From: an uncultured Bacillota bacterium
GTDB taxonomy: Bacteria; Bacillota; Clostridia; Christensenellales; UBA1242
Direction: 5' to 3'
Assembly (NCBI GenBank): GCA_947090235.1
Contig: CAMUNJ010000029.1
Location: 1-9,094 of the forward strand
Length of the DNA stretch: 9,094 nt
This document shows, piece by piece, positions 1 through 5,878 of this stretch. How positions within the stretch are numbered: the first letter of the stretch is position 1; the number at the start of each line of letters is the position of its first letter. The translations under genes and the position numbers were made by a program. The notes under the pieces are model-generated. The model did no database searches and had not been told where the DNA came from. It worked only from the letters and a program-made list of their open reading frames with translations.

Positions 1-43
1 GTTCCTAATCAGAGTGTGGGTTCAACCCCCACCGCCCGCACCA
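1..43 (+). tRNA. 3' part of a tRNA, probably tRNA-Leu (truncated by window edge)
   Basis: Bases 16-20 (GTGGG), loop 21-27 (TTCAACC) and 28-32 (CCCAC) form a perfect T arm. The 3' acceptor strand is CGCCCGC (33-39), followed by discriminator A40 and an encoded CCA (41-43). The 5' half lies outside the window, so the anticodon cannot be read. Bases 1-15 fit the variable arm of a class II tRNA, with a weak stem of 1-4 against 12-15. Discriminator A together with an acceptor that would begin GC fits Leu better than Ser (discriminator G) or Tyr. Reading it as a class I tRNA would put a C at position 37, which is not expected. That a tRNA ends here is near certain; the Leu identity is inference. 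Confidence 0.85.
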
Positions 44-54
44 TTAAAAGTAAA

Positions 55-83
55 GGTTTTGTTTTATACAAAATCTTTTTTTT
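55..83 (+). terminator. Rho-independent terminator of the tRNA
   Basis: GGTTTTGT (55-62) pairs with ACAAAATC (68-75), including one G-T pair, around a five-base loop. A run of eight T follows (76-83). The hairpin begins 11 bases after the tRNA CCA and is well placed to end tRNA transcription. Confidence 0.75.
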
Positions 84-100
84 GTTTTCTGTCTTGTTTT

Positions 101-196
101 TTAGGTGGAAACATAACTCCCTCCAGAGTTCAATTTTAAATCGTAGTCGGCTTTAACCAAAAACCAATCTACTGGTATATTTTTTTGCGTCGCCTC
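101..196 (-). pseudogene. possible C-terminal gene remnant in the tRNA-lipoprotein gap
   Basis: The 44-256 interval has no obvious gene. Its more GC-rich part, read on the minus strand, gives 31 codons with protein-like content ending in TAA at 101-103. The fragment includes DWFLVKADYDLKLNSGG. It is bounded upstream by an in-frame TGA at 197-199 and has no start codon or ribosome binding site. It may be the decayed tail of a gene, a conserved tiny peptide that I cannot name, or chance. Two small inverted repeats also lie here: AACTC/GAGTT (115-119 and 126-130) and TGCGT/ACGCA (186-190 and 199-203). Confidence 0.2.
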
Positions 197-221
197 TCAC
201 GCATTAAACAAAACTTTACTA

Positions 222-250
222 TTGACTTATACTCAATTTTATAATATAAT
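222..250 (+). promoter_or_regulatory. sigma-A type promoter giving a probably leaderless mRNA
   Basis: A -35 box TTGACT (222-227), a 17-base spacer and a consensus -10 TATAAT (245-250) lie directly before the lipoprotein gene. Transcription would begin about seven bases after the -10, at 257, which is the A of the ATG. No Shine-Dalgarno sequence lies between the -10 and the ATG. An overlapping TATAAT at 240-245 has a poor 12-base spacer and would still leave almost no leader. Confidence 0.75.
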
Positions 251-256
251 ATTATT

Positions 257-1645
257 ATGATAAAAAATAATAGAAATTTTAAGTTTACAAACAAACTCAA
301 AAAATTGGGTTGTATTTTTGTTATGACAGCACTACTTTCTGGCTGTTCGTCAAATCCAGCAATCACTCTCCCTATACAACCTGACAACCCAAGCAAGCCT
401 AGCAAGCCAGAAATTGCTGATGTAATTCGTTTACCAGAACTACAAGACACTTATGACAAACTTGAAGAAATTTATGGCGGTTTAGAAAATGCTTATATCT
501 CCAACAATGGGCTATCTCGCAGAGCCTACTATAAAAACAAGCCAACAAATGTTAATATTTGTTTTGAGCCAAATTTAACTCAAAAAATAATCTTAGAAGA
601 CACTATAGAAGAATTTAATCAAATTTTTAAAGTTATAAATCCAAACTACAACTTTGTGTTAAATTACTCTCCTACTCAAGAAGATCTAGACAAAGACGAA
701 TATGCAATCGATGTTTACATAGGTGAAATAAATGGAAATGTTGGAGGCCAAACAAAAACTTATTTGGAAGATCGCGATAAAGGTTTTGTTGGTTTTGAAT
801 ATGTAAATTGCGATATTGTTTTAAATCAAAGATACACTAATAATGGTTTTTATTTTTCACACATTTTTAGACATGAATTTATGCACACCTTTGGTTGTGG
901 TGACGCATACTTAAATGAAAATGCTACTGAAGATACAATAATGCAATCATTAACAACAAAAATGGTTGGCTTATATAAAATTGATGTTGCATTTTTAGAT
1001 GCTTTATATCGTTATCCAAACAATACTAAAACCGACCAAGAAATTGAAAGTTTTATAGAACATTATAATGAAAATAATCAATATGATTATAAAAACACAA
1101 AACTACGCATTATTAATGCAATGATAGAAGAAATGGATGCTTTAGTTTTGAAGCAAGAAATCCAAAGTAGTACTTATCTACCTTCTGACATATCAAATAT
1201 AACAGAAAAATTAGGCACAAAACTACAGCCACAATCAATGGAAAATATTACTGCTTTTGCAGAAGTGTTTGATACAAATCAAGAGAAAGACGAATATGAA
1301 TATGTAAAAACACCTTATACTAAAGGGCAACCAATTGAGGATATATTCAACCCTGAGCCTAATATTTACGATGTTTTTAATCAAGAAGATTCTCTATGGT
1401 CATCATCTAATAATGACGAATTTTATTTTAACAACACTAATATGTATATTGGCAACTTAACTCATGGAAATATATTTACAAAAGCAGAAGGATATATAAT
1501 TTCTTTGAATTTAAAATATAATTTTGCTGAATTAAATAAAGAAATGAAAATAAATTTTAACAAATTATTCCTCCCAACAAACAAGTCACTTATTGACTAT
1601 CATCAAGACCTTGTAGATTGGAAAAATCAAAATTTAGAGAATTAA
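257..1645 (+). CDS. secreted lipoprotein with metzincin-type zinc metalloprotease domain
   Basis: The 462-residue protein starts with a lipoprotein signal peptide: a Lys/Arg-rich n-region, a hydrophobic core at about 18-27, and lipobox LSGC with the lipidated cysteine at C30. It should therefore be anchored outside the membrane. A Pro/Lys/Ser-rich linker follows (about 31-60). Residues about 95-240 look like a metzincin catalytic domain: a helix near 110-125, strands near 132-137 and 151-157, an edge strand at 186-191, then HEFMHTFGCGD at 206-216. This matches HExxHxxGxxD, with zinc ligands H206, H210 and D216 and catalytic E207. M229 in TIMQSL is a likely Met-turn. The roughly 200-residue C-terminal part is not recognised. 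The ATG at 257 coincides with the predicted transcription start and has no Shine-Dalgarno; the next ATG (residue 23) would destroy the signal peptide. The substrate is unknown. Protease activity is inferred from the motif. Confidence 0.85.
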   Translation: MIKNNRNFKFTNKLKKLGCIFVMTALLSGCSSNPAITLPIQPDNPSKPSKPEIADVIRLPELQDTYDKLEEIYGGLENAYISNNGLSRRAYYKNKPTNVNICFEPNLTQKIILEDTIEEFNQIFKVINPNYNFVLNYSPTQEDLDKDEYAIDVYIGEINGNVGGQTKTYLEDRDKGFVGFEYVNCDIVLNQRYTNNGFYFSHIFRHEFMHTFGCGDAYLNENATEDTIMQSLTTKMVGLYKIDVAFLDALYRYPNNTKTDQEIESFIEHYNENNQYDYKNTKLRIINAMIEEMDALVLKQEIQSSTYLPSDISNITEKLGTKLQPQSMENITAFAEVFDTNQEKDEYEYVKTPYTKGQPIEDIFNPEPNIYDVFNQEDSLWSSSNNDEFYFNNTNMYIGNLTHGNIFTKAEGYIISLNLKYNFAELNKEMKINFNKLFLPTNKSLIDYHQDLVDWKNQNLEN

Positions 1646-1670
1646 AAAAGTGGCATCAGCCACTTTTTTT
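1644..1670. terminator. bidirectional terminator between convergent genes
   Basis: AAAAAAGTGGC (1644-1654) pairs perfectly with GCCACTTTTTT (1659-1669) around the loop ATCA, an 11-bp stem. The A and T tracts make it work on both strands. It serves the lipoprotein gene (plus) and the ferritin-like gene (minus), and the stop codons of both genes (1643-1645 and 1669-1671) overlap its arms. Confidence 0.92.
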
Positions 1671-1950
1671 AATCTTGTTGCATAAATTCGGTATATCCTT
1701 TTTCAAACTGAACTTTAGATTCTGGATCAAGTTTAAAAAGAAGACCAAACAATTGCCCAACATGAACTTTTTCTTCCTCCATAATATCAGCAATAGTTTT
1801 TCTAGCATCCTGATCATCAGTTGCATCAAAGTGATTTTGATACATAACAATTGCTTCAAGTTCACCAATAATGTCAAGCCGAGCATTTTGTGCCGTTAAT
1901 GTTAAATTGTTTTTATTAGAAACATTTAGCGAAGAAAACACACTTCTCAT
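1669..1950 (-). CDS. ferritin-like diiron protein resembling encapsulated ferritin (EncFtn family)
   Basis: This 93-residue, mostly helical protein has two helices at about 22-43 and 46-73. E30, Y37, E60 and H63 have the same spacing as the ferroxidase ligands of encapsulated ferritins as I recall them (Glu32, Tyr39, Glu62 and His65 in the Rhodospirillum rubrum protein), and E32 matches a further conserved Glu. EncFtn subunits are about 100 residues long and build the diiron site only when two subunits pair, which fits a chain with half a four-helix bundle. The expected role is iron oxidation and storage or detoxification of iron and peroxide. The chain ends FMQQD, without the short C-terminal peptide that normally directs cargo into an encapsulin shell, and no encapsulin gene is visible here. 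The ATG has a strong AAGGAGGT site (1957-1964) six bases upstream. I found no convincing promoter in the 148 bases before it. A rubrerythrin-like role is the main alternative. Confidence 0.75.
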   Translation of the reverse strand: MRSVFSSLNVSNKNNLTLTAQNARLDIIGELEAIVMYQNHFDATDDQDARKTIADIMEEEKVHVGQLFGLLFKLDPESKVQFEKGYTEFMQQD

Positions 1951-2044
1951 TATTTTACCTCCTTATGTTATATATGAAAAGTTGAATCTTTTTTGTTCCC
2001 AATTTTACACCAAAACTTAATCCAACACTAGTCTAAATTTGTTA

Positions 2045-2084
2045 TTAAAAAATAACATACTAGCCTATTTTCTATACTAGTATG
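2045..2084 (-). terminator. terminator after clpX
   Basis: On the minus strand CATACTAG (2084-2077) pairs with CTAGTATG (2063-2056) around a 13-base loop, then TTATTTTTT follows. It lies 15 bases after the clpX stop. The stem is short and AT-rich, so termination may be incomplete and let some transcription reach the ferritin-like gene. A third ACTAG lies at 2027-2031, and a second small inverted repeat (GTTATT/AATAAC, 2041-2056) overlaps the T tract. Confidence 0.6.
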
Positions 2085-2098
2085 CATATATTTTTTTA

Positions 2099-3367
2099 TC
2101 AAATTACCTCTTTTTTATTTTCAGGAAGTTCAAGTTTGATTATCTCTGGTTCAGCATCTTCAGTTTCTATAAACTTATCGGTAACAACAATTTTTTTGAT
2201 ATCTTTATGGCTTGGTGCTTCATACATAAGTTTATTCATTTTCTTTTCAAGAATTGTTCTAAGCCCTCTTGCTCCAGTTTTTAAATCCATTGCTTTCTTT
2301 GCAACAGCCTCTATAGCATTATTAGAAAATTCGAGATTTATTCCATCAATTTCAAACATAAGTTTATATTGTTTTACTATAGAATTTTTTGGTTCTGTTA
2401 AAATTCGAGTCAATGCAGTTTTATCTAAATCATCCAAACCTACTTGAACAGGCAAACGCCCTACAAACTCAGGAATAAGACCAAACTTAATCATATCATT
2501 TGGTTGAATATCTTTAACAAAATTCACTTCGCTTTTTTCCTGTTCAGTCTTTATAGAAGCATTAAATCCAAGAGAGGTATCATTTTTTCTTGCCTCTATT
2601 ATTTTATCCAATCCAACAAATGCTCCACCACAAATAAACAAAATATTTGTAGTATCTATCTGCAACATTTCTTGATGTGGATGTTTTCTACCCCCTTGTG
2701 GAGGCACACTTGCAATAGTACTTTCCATAATTTTTAAAAGTGCCTGTTGTACTCCTTCGCCGGCAACATCACGAGTTATAGAAACATTTTGTGTTTTCTT
2801 TGCAATTTTATCAATTTCATCAATATATATAATCCCGCGTTGTGCTTTAGCAATATCATAATCAGCATTTTGAATGAGTTTGAGTAAAATATTCTCCACA
2901 TCATCACCAACATATCCTGCTTCGGTCAAAGTAGTAGCATCTGCAGATGCAAAAGGAACTTTTAAAATTTTAGCCAAGGTTTTTGCCAGCAATGTTTTAC
3001 CTGACCCAGTTGGCCCAACCATAAGAATATTGCTTTTTTCAAGTTCAATTTCATCTTTTTTATTTTTAACAGTATAGTTATAATTGATTCGTTTATAGTG
3101 ATTATAAACAGCAACTGCTAAAACTCGTTTAGCATCATCTTGACCAATAATATATTCATCAAGTTTACCTTTAATTTCTTCTGGAGTAGGAAGTTCTATC
3201 GCTTCAAATTCATTAGTCTGCTTGTTTTCTTCGTGCATAATGTCACGGCAAATAGCAACACATTCATCACAAATAAATGCTTCACCACCAGGGCTTGCAA
3301 TCAATTTTTTAGCATCTTTTTGTTTTTTTCCACAAAAAGAACAACTATAACTTTCTTCTTCTTTCAT
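2099..3367 (-). CDS. clpX: ATP-dependent Clp protease, ATP-binding subunit ClpX
   Basis: ClpX is the AAA+ unfoldase that recognises substrates, unfolds them with ATP and threads them into ClpP in the cytoplasm. From the ATG at 3367 it has 422 residues, close to the usual 420-430. An N-terminal C4 zinc-binding domain uses C9, C12, C33 and C36. The Walker A motif GPTGSGKT is at 118-125, the GYVG pore loop at 151-154, Walker B IIYIDE at 179-184 and the pore motif GGRKH near 225-229. LGF at 266-268 occupies the place of the ClpP-docking IGF loop. The sensor 2 segment GARGLR is at about 365-370. A TTG six bases further upstream (3371-3373) is in frame but abuts the Shine-Dalgarno; GGAGG at 3374-3378 sits six bases before the ATG, so the ATG is preferred. 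The gene follows clpP by 59 bases and has no clear promoter of its own. Confidence 0.98.
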   Translation of the reverse strand: MKEEESYSCSFCGKKQKDAKKLIASPGGEAFICDECVAICRDIMHEENKQTNEFEAIELPTPEEIKGKLDEYIIGQDDAKRVLAVAVYNHYKRINYNYTVKNKKDEIELEKSNILMVGPTGSGKTLLAKTLAKILKVPFASADATTLTEAGYVGDDVENILLKLIQNADYDIAKAQRGIIYIDEIDKIAKKTQNVSITRDVAGEGVQQALLKIMESTIASVPPQGGRKHPHQEMLQIDTTNILFICGGAFVGLDKIIEARKNDTSLGFNASIKTEQEKSEVNFVKDIQPNDMIKFGLIPEFVGRLPVQVGLDDLDKTALTRILTEPKNSIVKQYKLMFEIDGINLEFSNNAIEAVAKKAMDLKTGARGLRTILEKKMNKLMYEAPSHKDIKKIVVTDKFIETEDAEPEIIKLELPENKKEVI

Positions 3368-3373
3368 ATTCAA

Positions 3374-3378
3374 CCTCC
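3374..3378 (-). promoter_or_regulatory. ribosome binding site that fixes the clpX start
   Basis: GGAGG on the minus strand has an ideal six-base spacing to the ATG at 3367 and zero spacing to the in-frame TTG at 3373. This rules out the longer reading, which would add two residues. Confidence 0.85.
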
Positions 3379-3394
3379 AAGCCTAACATAAAGA

Positions 3395-3414
3395 GAGGGA
3401 GAAAATCCTCCCTT
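3395..3414 (-). other. hairpin between clpP and clpX
   Basis: On the minus strand AGGGAG (3413-3408) pairs with CTCCCT (3401-3396) around a six-base loop, with one extra G-T pair possible. It is followed by CTCTTTATG rather than a real T tract. It may be a weak attenuator, a processing site or an mRNA-stabilising element that sets the ratio of ClpP to ClpX. As a terminator it looks inefficient. Confidence 0.4.
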
Positions 3415-3426
3415 AATAATATATCT

Positions 3427-4029
3427 CTATTTACTGTTTTTATCAGTATTTTTTCTTGTGACAAAAATATCATCAATTATGCCATAATTTTTAGCATCTT
3501 CTGCAGACATAAAATTATCTCTATCTGTGTCTTTTTCTATTATTTCAAGAGGCTTACCTGTGTTTTCACTTAAAATTTTATTCAATCTTTCCTTAGTTTT
3601 CAATAAGTGCAAAGTACGAATTTGAACATCAGTTGCCTGACCTTGAGCACCACCTAAAGGTTGATGTATCATAATTTCACTATTAGGAAGAGCAAATCTT
3701 TTACCTTTGCTTCCACCTGCAAGCAAAAATGCTCCCATTGACGCAGCCATACCAACACAAATTGTTGAGACATCACACTTGATATATTTCATAGTGTCAT
3801 ATATAGCAAAGCCTGCAGTCACACTTCCACCTGGACTGTTGATATAAAGAAAGATATCTTTATCAGGATTTTTACCTTCTAGATATAAAAGTTGAGCGAC
3901 AATCAAATTTGCTGTATTATCGTCCACTTCACCATTTAAAAAGACAATTCTATCTTCAAGAAGTCTAGAATAAATGTCGTAAGACCTTTCACTATTTCCG
4001 GTTTGGTCTACTACCATAGGAATTAACAT
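3427..4029 (-). CDS. clpP: ATP-dependent Clp protease proteolytic subunit ClpP
   Basis: ClpP is the serine peptidase that forms a double heptameric barrel and degrades proteins delivered by ClpX or other Clp ATPases. The 200-residue length is normal. The catalytic triad is visible as S97 in GMAASMGA, H122 in IMIHQPLGG and D171 in DTDRDNF. The oxyanion-hole glycines lie at 67-68 in NSPGGSVTAG. The N-terminus starts LIPMVVDQTG, typical of the family with little or no propeptide. The ATG is preceded by AAGGAG (4036-4041) with six bases of spacing. It follows tig by 72 bases, and that gap contains a palindrome and a possible promoter. Confidence 0.98.
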   Translation of the reverse strand: MLIPMVVDQTGNSERSYDIYSRLLEDRIVFLNGEVDDNTANLIVAQLLYLEGKNPDKDIFLYINSPGGSVTAGFAIYDTMKYIKCDVSTICVGMAASMGAFLLAGGSKGKRFALPNSEIMIHQPLGGAQGQATDVQIRTLHLLKTKERLNKILSENTGKPLEIIEKDTDRDNFMSAEDAKNYGIIDDIFVTRKNTDKNSK

Positions 4030-4053
4030 AGATTTCTCCTTTTTGCCTTAAAT

Positions 4054-4059
4054 ATTATA
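4054..4059 (-). promoter_or_regulatory. possible -10 box of a clpP promoter
   Basis: TATAAT on the minus strand lies about 25 bases before the clpP ATG, which leaves room for a start near 4047 and the ribosome binding site. The -35 position (about 4077-4082, AATTTT) is a poor match to consensus, so the promoter would need an activator or is only an AT-rich coincidence. Confidence 0.3.
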
Positions 4060-4080
4060 TACAAAATACTTATAAGAAAA

Positions 4081-4099
4081 TTGTCTAATCATTAGATAA
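4081..4099. promoter_or_regulatory. 19-bp palindrome, possible operator, before clpP
   Basis: TTgTCTAATcATTAGAtAA is a palindrome with one mismatched pair and one central base. It lies just past the tig stop codon and next to the -35 position of the candidate clpP promoter. It is not a CIRCE element and does not match the CtsR heptad repeat. It could be a repressor site or a small RNA hairpin. Confidence 0.4.
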
Positions 4100-4101
4100 G
4101 A

Positions 4102-5376
4102 TTATTTATTTTGTTCTTTTATGAAAGAAATAATTTTCTCCATCATTGCTTGATTTTGGAAATAAAGATAATCTTGTTGAGAAAGACTCTTTTTCATATC
4201 TTCAACCTGCATTCCATATTGCTCTGCATAAGACTTAATTTTTGCTTCCATTTCGCTATTTGAAACAGAGATTTTATTGTCTGCAATAATTTTTTGAAGA
4301 ACAAGTCGTGTTTTGATATTTTTTCTAGCATCTTCTTCTCTGTTTTTTTTAAAAGCATCTAAAGTAGTTCCTAAATAATCTATATAATCTTCAAGTTTCA
4401 TGCCTTGATGAGATAAACGATGTTCAAAATCATGAATCATATCATGAACTTCTTGTTCAACCATAGATGCAGGGATTTCAACTTTACTTCTTTCAGATAC
4501 TTCTTCCAAAAGTGCTGCTTCATAGTCAATTTGTGCTTTCTTTTTTGCTTCATCCTTCAATTTTGAAGTCAAATCTTTTTTGTACTCTTCAAGAGTTTCA
4601 AACTCTGTCACATCAGAAATAAACTTATCGTTAACTTCTGGGAGTTCTTTTTTCTCAACTTTTTTAAGAACAACTTCGAAAACTGCTGGTTTACCTTTCA
4701 AAGTATCCACATGATAGTTTTGTGGGAATGTCACTTTAACATCTTTCTTTTCCCCAACCTTCATACCTACAACTTGCTCTTCAAAACCTTCAATAAATGT
4801 ATGTGATCCAAGTTCAAGTTTATAATCACTTGCAGTGCCACCATCAAACTTAACCCCATCAACAGAGCCAGAAAAATCTATAGTAGCAAAGTCACCATTT
4901 TCTGCAACTTTATCACTTTCAACAAATCTAGCATGAGAATTTCTCAAGCCTTCTATAGCATCATTGATTTGTTTTGCTTCAACCTTTGGTTCAACAAGTT
5001 TTGCCTTTAAACCAGAAATAGAACCAAGTTCAACCTCAGGAATAAGGTCAAAAGTAAGAGTTGCTTCTATACCTTTATCAAGCGTAAAAGAATTTGTTTC
5101 TACATTAGGATATCCCGCTGGTCTAACTTGCAAATTTTCCTCTAAGAATTTTGAATATTCGCCAGAAACAACTTCTTCAAACGCTTCGTCAAAGAAAACT
5201 GTATCTCCATAAGTTTGTTCGATAACTCTTCTTGGTGCTTTGCCAGGTCTAAAACCTTGAACCTTGAATTTTCCTTTGTTTTTTTCGTATGCATTTTGAA
5301 CAGCCTTTTCAAATTCCTCTGCAGAAACTTTAACCTTCAAAACGCCTTGTTTGTTTTTTATTTCGTAAGTATACAT
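4102..5376 (-). CDS. tig: trigger factor, ribosome-associated chaperone and prolyl isomerase
   Basis: Trigger factor binds the ribosome exit site and shields new chains. From the ATG at 5376 it has 424 residues, in the normal range. The N-terminal ribosome-binding domain has the signature GFRPGKAP at 41-48. An FKBP-type prolyl isomerase domain spans about 160-243, with IDFSG, the FIEGFEEQVVGMKVGE segment and TFPQNYH. A helical chaperone body follows to the C-terminus. AAGGAG at 5384-5389 sits seven bases before this ATG. Two upstream in-frame ATGs (5397 and 5421) would lengthen the protein, but one falls at about the predicted transcription start and the other within the promoter, so they are rejected. 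The gene heads a tig-clpP-clpX group, a common Firmicute order that joins folding of new proteins with degradation. Confidence 0.97.
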   Translation of the reverse strand: MYTYEIKNKQGVLKVKVSAEEFEKAVQNAYEKNKGKFKVQGFRPGKAPRRVIEQTYGDTVFFDEAFEEVVSGEYSKFLEENLQVRPAGYPNVETNSFTLDKGIEATLTFDLIPEVELGSISGLKAKLVEPKVEAKQINDAIEGLRNSHARFVESDKVAENGDFATIDFSGSVDGVKFDGGTASDYKLELGSHTFIEGFEEQVVGMKVGEKKDVKVTFPQNYHVDTLKGKPAVFEVVLKKVEKKELPEVNDKFISDVTEFETLEEYKKDLTSKLKDEAKKKAQIDYEAALLEEVSERSKVEIPASMVEQEVHDMIHDFEHRLSHQGMKLEDYIDYLGTTLDAFKKNREEDARKNIKTRLVLQKIIADNKISVSNSEMEAKIKSYAEQYGMQVEDMKKSLSQQDYLYFQNQAMMEKIISFIKEQNK

Positions 5377-5383
5377 AATTAAT

Positions 5384-5389
5384 CTCCTT
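5384..5389 (-). promoter_or_regulatory. ribosome binding site that fixes the tig start
   Basis: AAGGAG on the minus strand lies seven bases before the ATG at 5376. Neither upstream in-frame ATG (5397 or 5421) has a comparable site. Confidence 0.85.
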
Positions 5390-5400
5390 TTTTCCATGAA

Positions 5401-5429
5401 ATTATAGCACACTTTTATCAAGAAAACAA
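5401..5429 (-). promoter_or_regulatory. tig promoter, extended -10 type
   Basis: On the minus strand TTGTTT (5429-5424), a 17-base spacer and TATAAT (5406-5401) form a good vegetative promoter. TG one base before the -10 gives an extended -10. Transcription would begin near 5394 and leave a leader of about 18 bases containing the ribosome binding site. No CtsR or CIRCE site is seen around it. Confidence 0.75.
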
Positions 5430-5431
5430 CT

Positions 5432-5458
5432 AAAAATCACGCTTTCTATACAAAAGCG
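5432..5458 (-). terminator. probable terminator of the rsfS-to-membrane-protein operon
   Basis: On the minus strand CGCTTT (5458-5453) pairs with AAAGCG (5445-5440) around a seven-base loop, and five T follow shortly after (5436-5432). It lies 38 bases after the last membrane-protein gene and just before the tig -35 box. The stem is only six pairs, so read-through into tig is possible. Confidence 0.5.
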
Positions 5459-5495
5459 AGATAATTCGACAAAGATTTATTATCTTAGACTTTTT

Positions 5496-5864
5496 TTAAA
5501 AGAAAAAATAGAACAAAGCAATAAAAATACCAAGTGCGAAAAATATTTTTAACCAACAAATTAACTTTTCTTTAATCAAGGTGCGTTTAAATTTCTTATA
5601 ATATATTTTATCATTTTTTTGAATAAGATCAAGTGTTAATGCCGAAGAATTTATCAAAACTGCACAAAAAATTCTAAACCTTTCTTCTAAATTTTCACGT
5701 TTATATGTGTACACATAATCAATTATCCAAATAATAGCCCACATTAAACATAAAAGACAACCAAAAGTTAGGGCGAAATAAGAAAATCCCCCCCAAACTG
5801 AATACAGACATGCAAATAATATTGCAAGGCCTAATAAAATTCCACTGGTTATATATTTTATCAT
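5496..5864 (-). CDS. small membrane protein, function unknown (122 residues)
   Basis: I do not recognise this protein. It has three hydrophobic segments: about 5-22, 26-52 and 101-122. The 50 residues between the second and third are rich in Lys and Arg (YKRENLEERFR, then KFKRTLIKEK) and are probably cytoplasmic. The chain ends in a run of Phe. No enzyme motif is visible. It is the last gene of the minus-strand operon: AGAGG (5871-5875) lies six bases before the ATG, and the previous gene stops 14 bases upstream. The sequence is AT-rich like its neighbours, with no sign of transfer. Co-transcription with gap suggests a shared expression programme but does not show a shared function. Confidence 0.75.
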   Translation of the reverse strand: MIKYITSGILLGLAILFACLYSVWGGFSYFALTFGCLLCLMWAIIWIIDYVYTYKRENLEERFRIFCAVLINSSALTLDLIQKNDKIYYKKFKRTLIKEKLICWLKIFFALGIFIALFYFFF

Positions 5865-5878
5865 CTTTTGCCTCTAAA

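Noticed and set aside
1..15. Reading the tRNA as class I with a GTT (Asn) anticodon at bases 1-3
   Set aside because: This would put C at position 37, where a purine is expected, and discriminator A does not fit tRNA-Asn. A class II variable arm fits better.
1..256. Possible integration site at the tRNA end
   Set aside because: No integrase gene and no repeat of the tRNA 3' end was seen elsewhere in the window.
169..450. Minus-strand open frame of 93 codons with a Gly/Leu-rich stretch
   Set aside because: It lies opposite the signal peptide of the lipoprotein and over its promoter, has no ribosome binding site, and its repeats mirror the Pro/Ser/Lys linker codons.
1618..1899. Plus-strand open frame opposite the ferritin-like gene
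   Set aside because: It runs through the terminator and is the shadow of a well-supported minus-strand gene with a strong ribosome binding site.
3368..3373. TTG start for clpX two codons upstream
   Set aside because: It directly abuts GGAGG with no spacing; the ATG at 3367 is correctly spaced.
5377..5421. Longer trigger factor starting at 5421 or 5397
   Set aside because: These starts fall within or at the edge of the predicted promoter and lack ribosome binding sites; the ATG at 5376 has AAGGAG at ideal spacing and gives the family N-terminus.
5377..5495. CIRCE or CtsR operator before the tig-clp genes
   Set aside because: Neither the TTAGCACTC/GAGTGCTAA pair nor the GGTCAAA heptad repeat is present; the inverted repeat here fits a terminator for the upstream operon.
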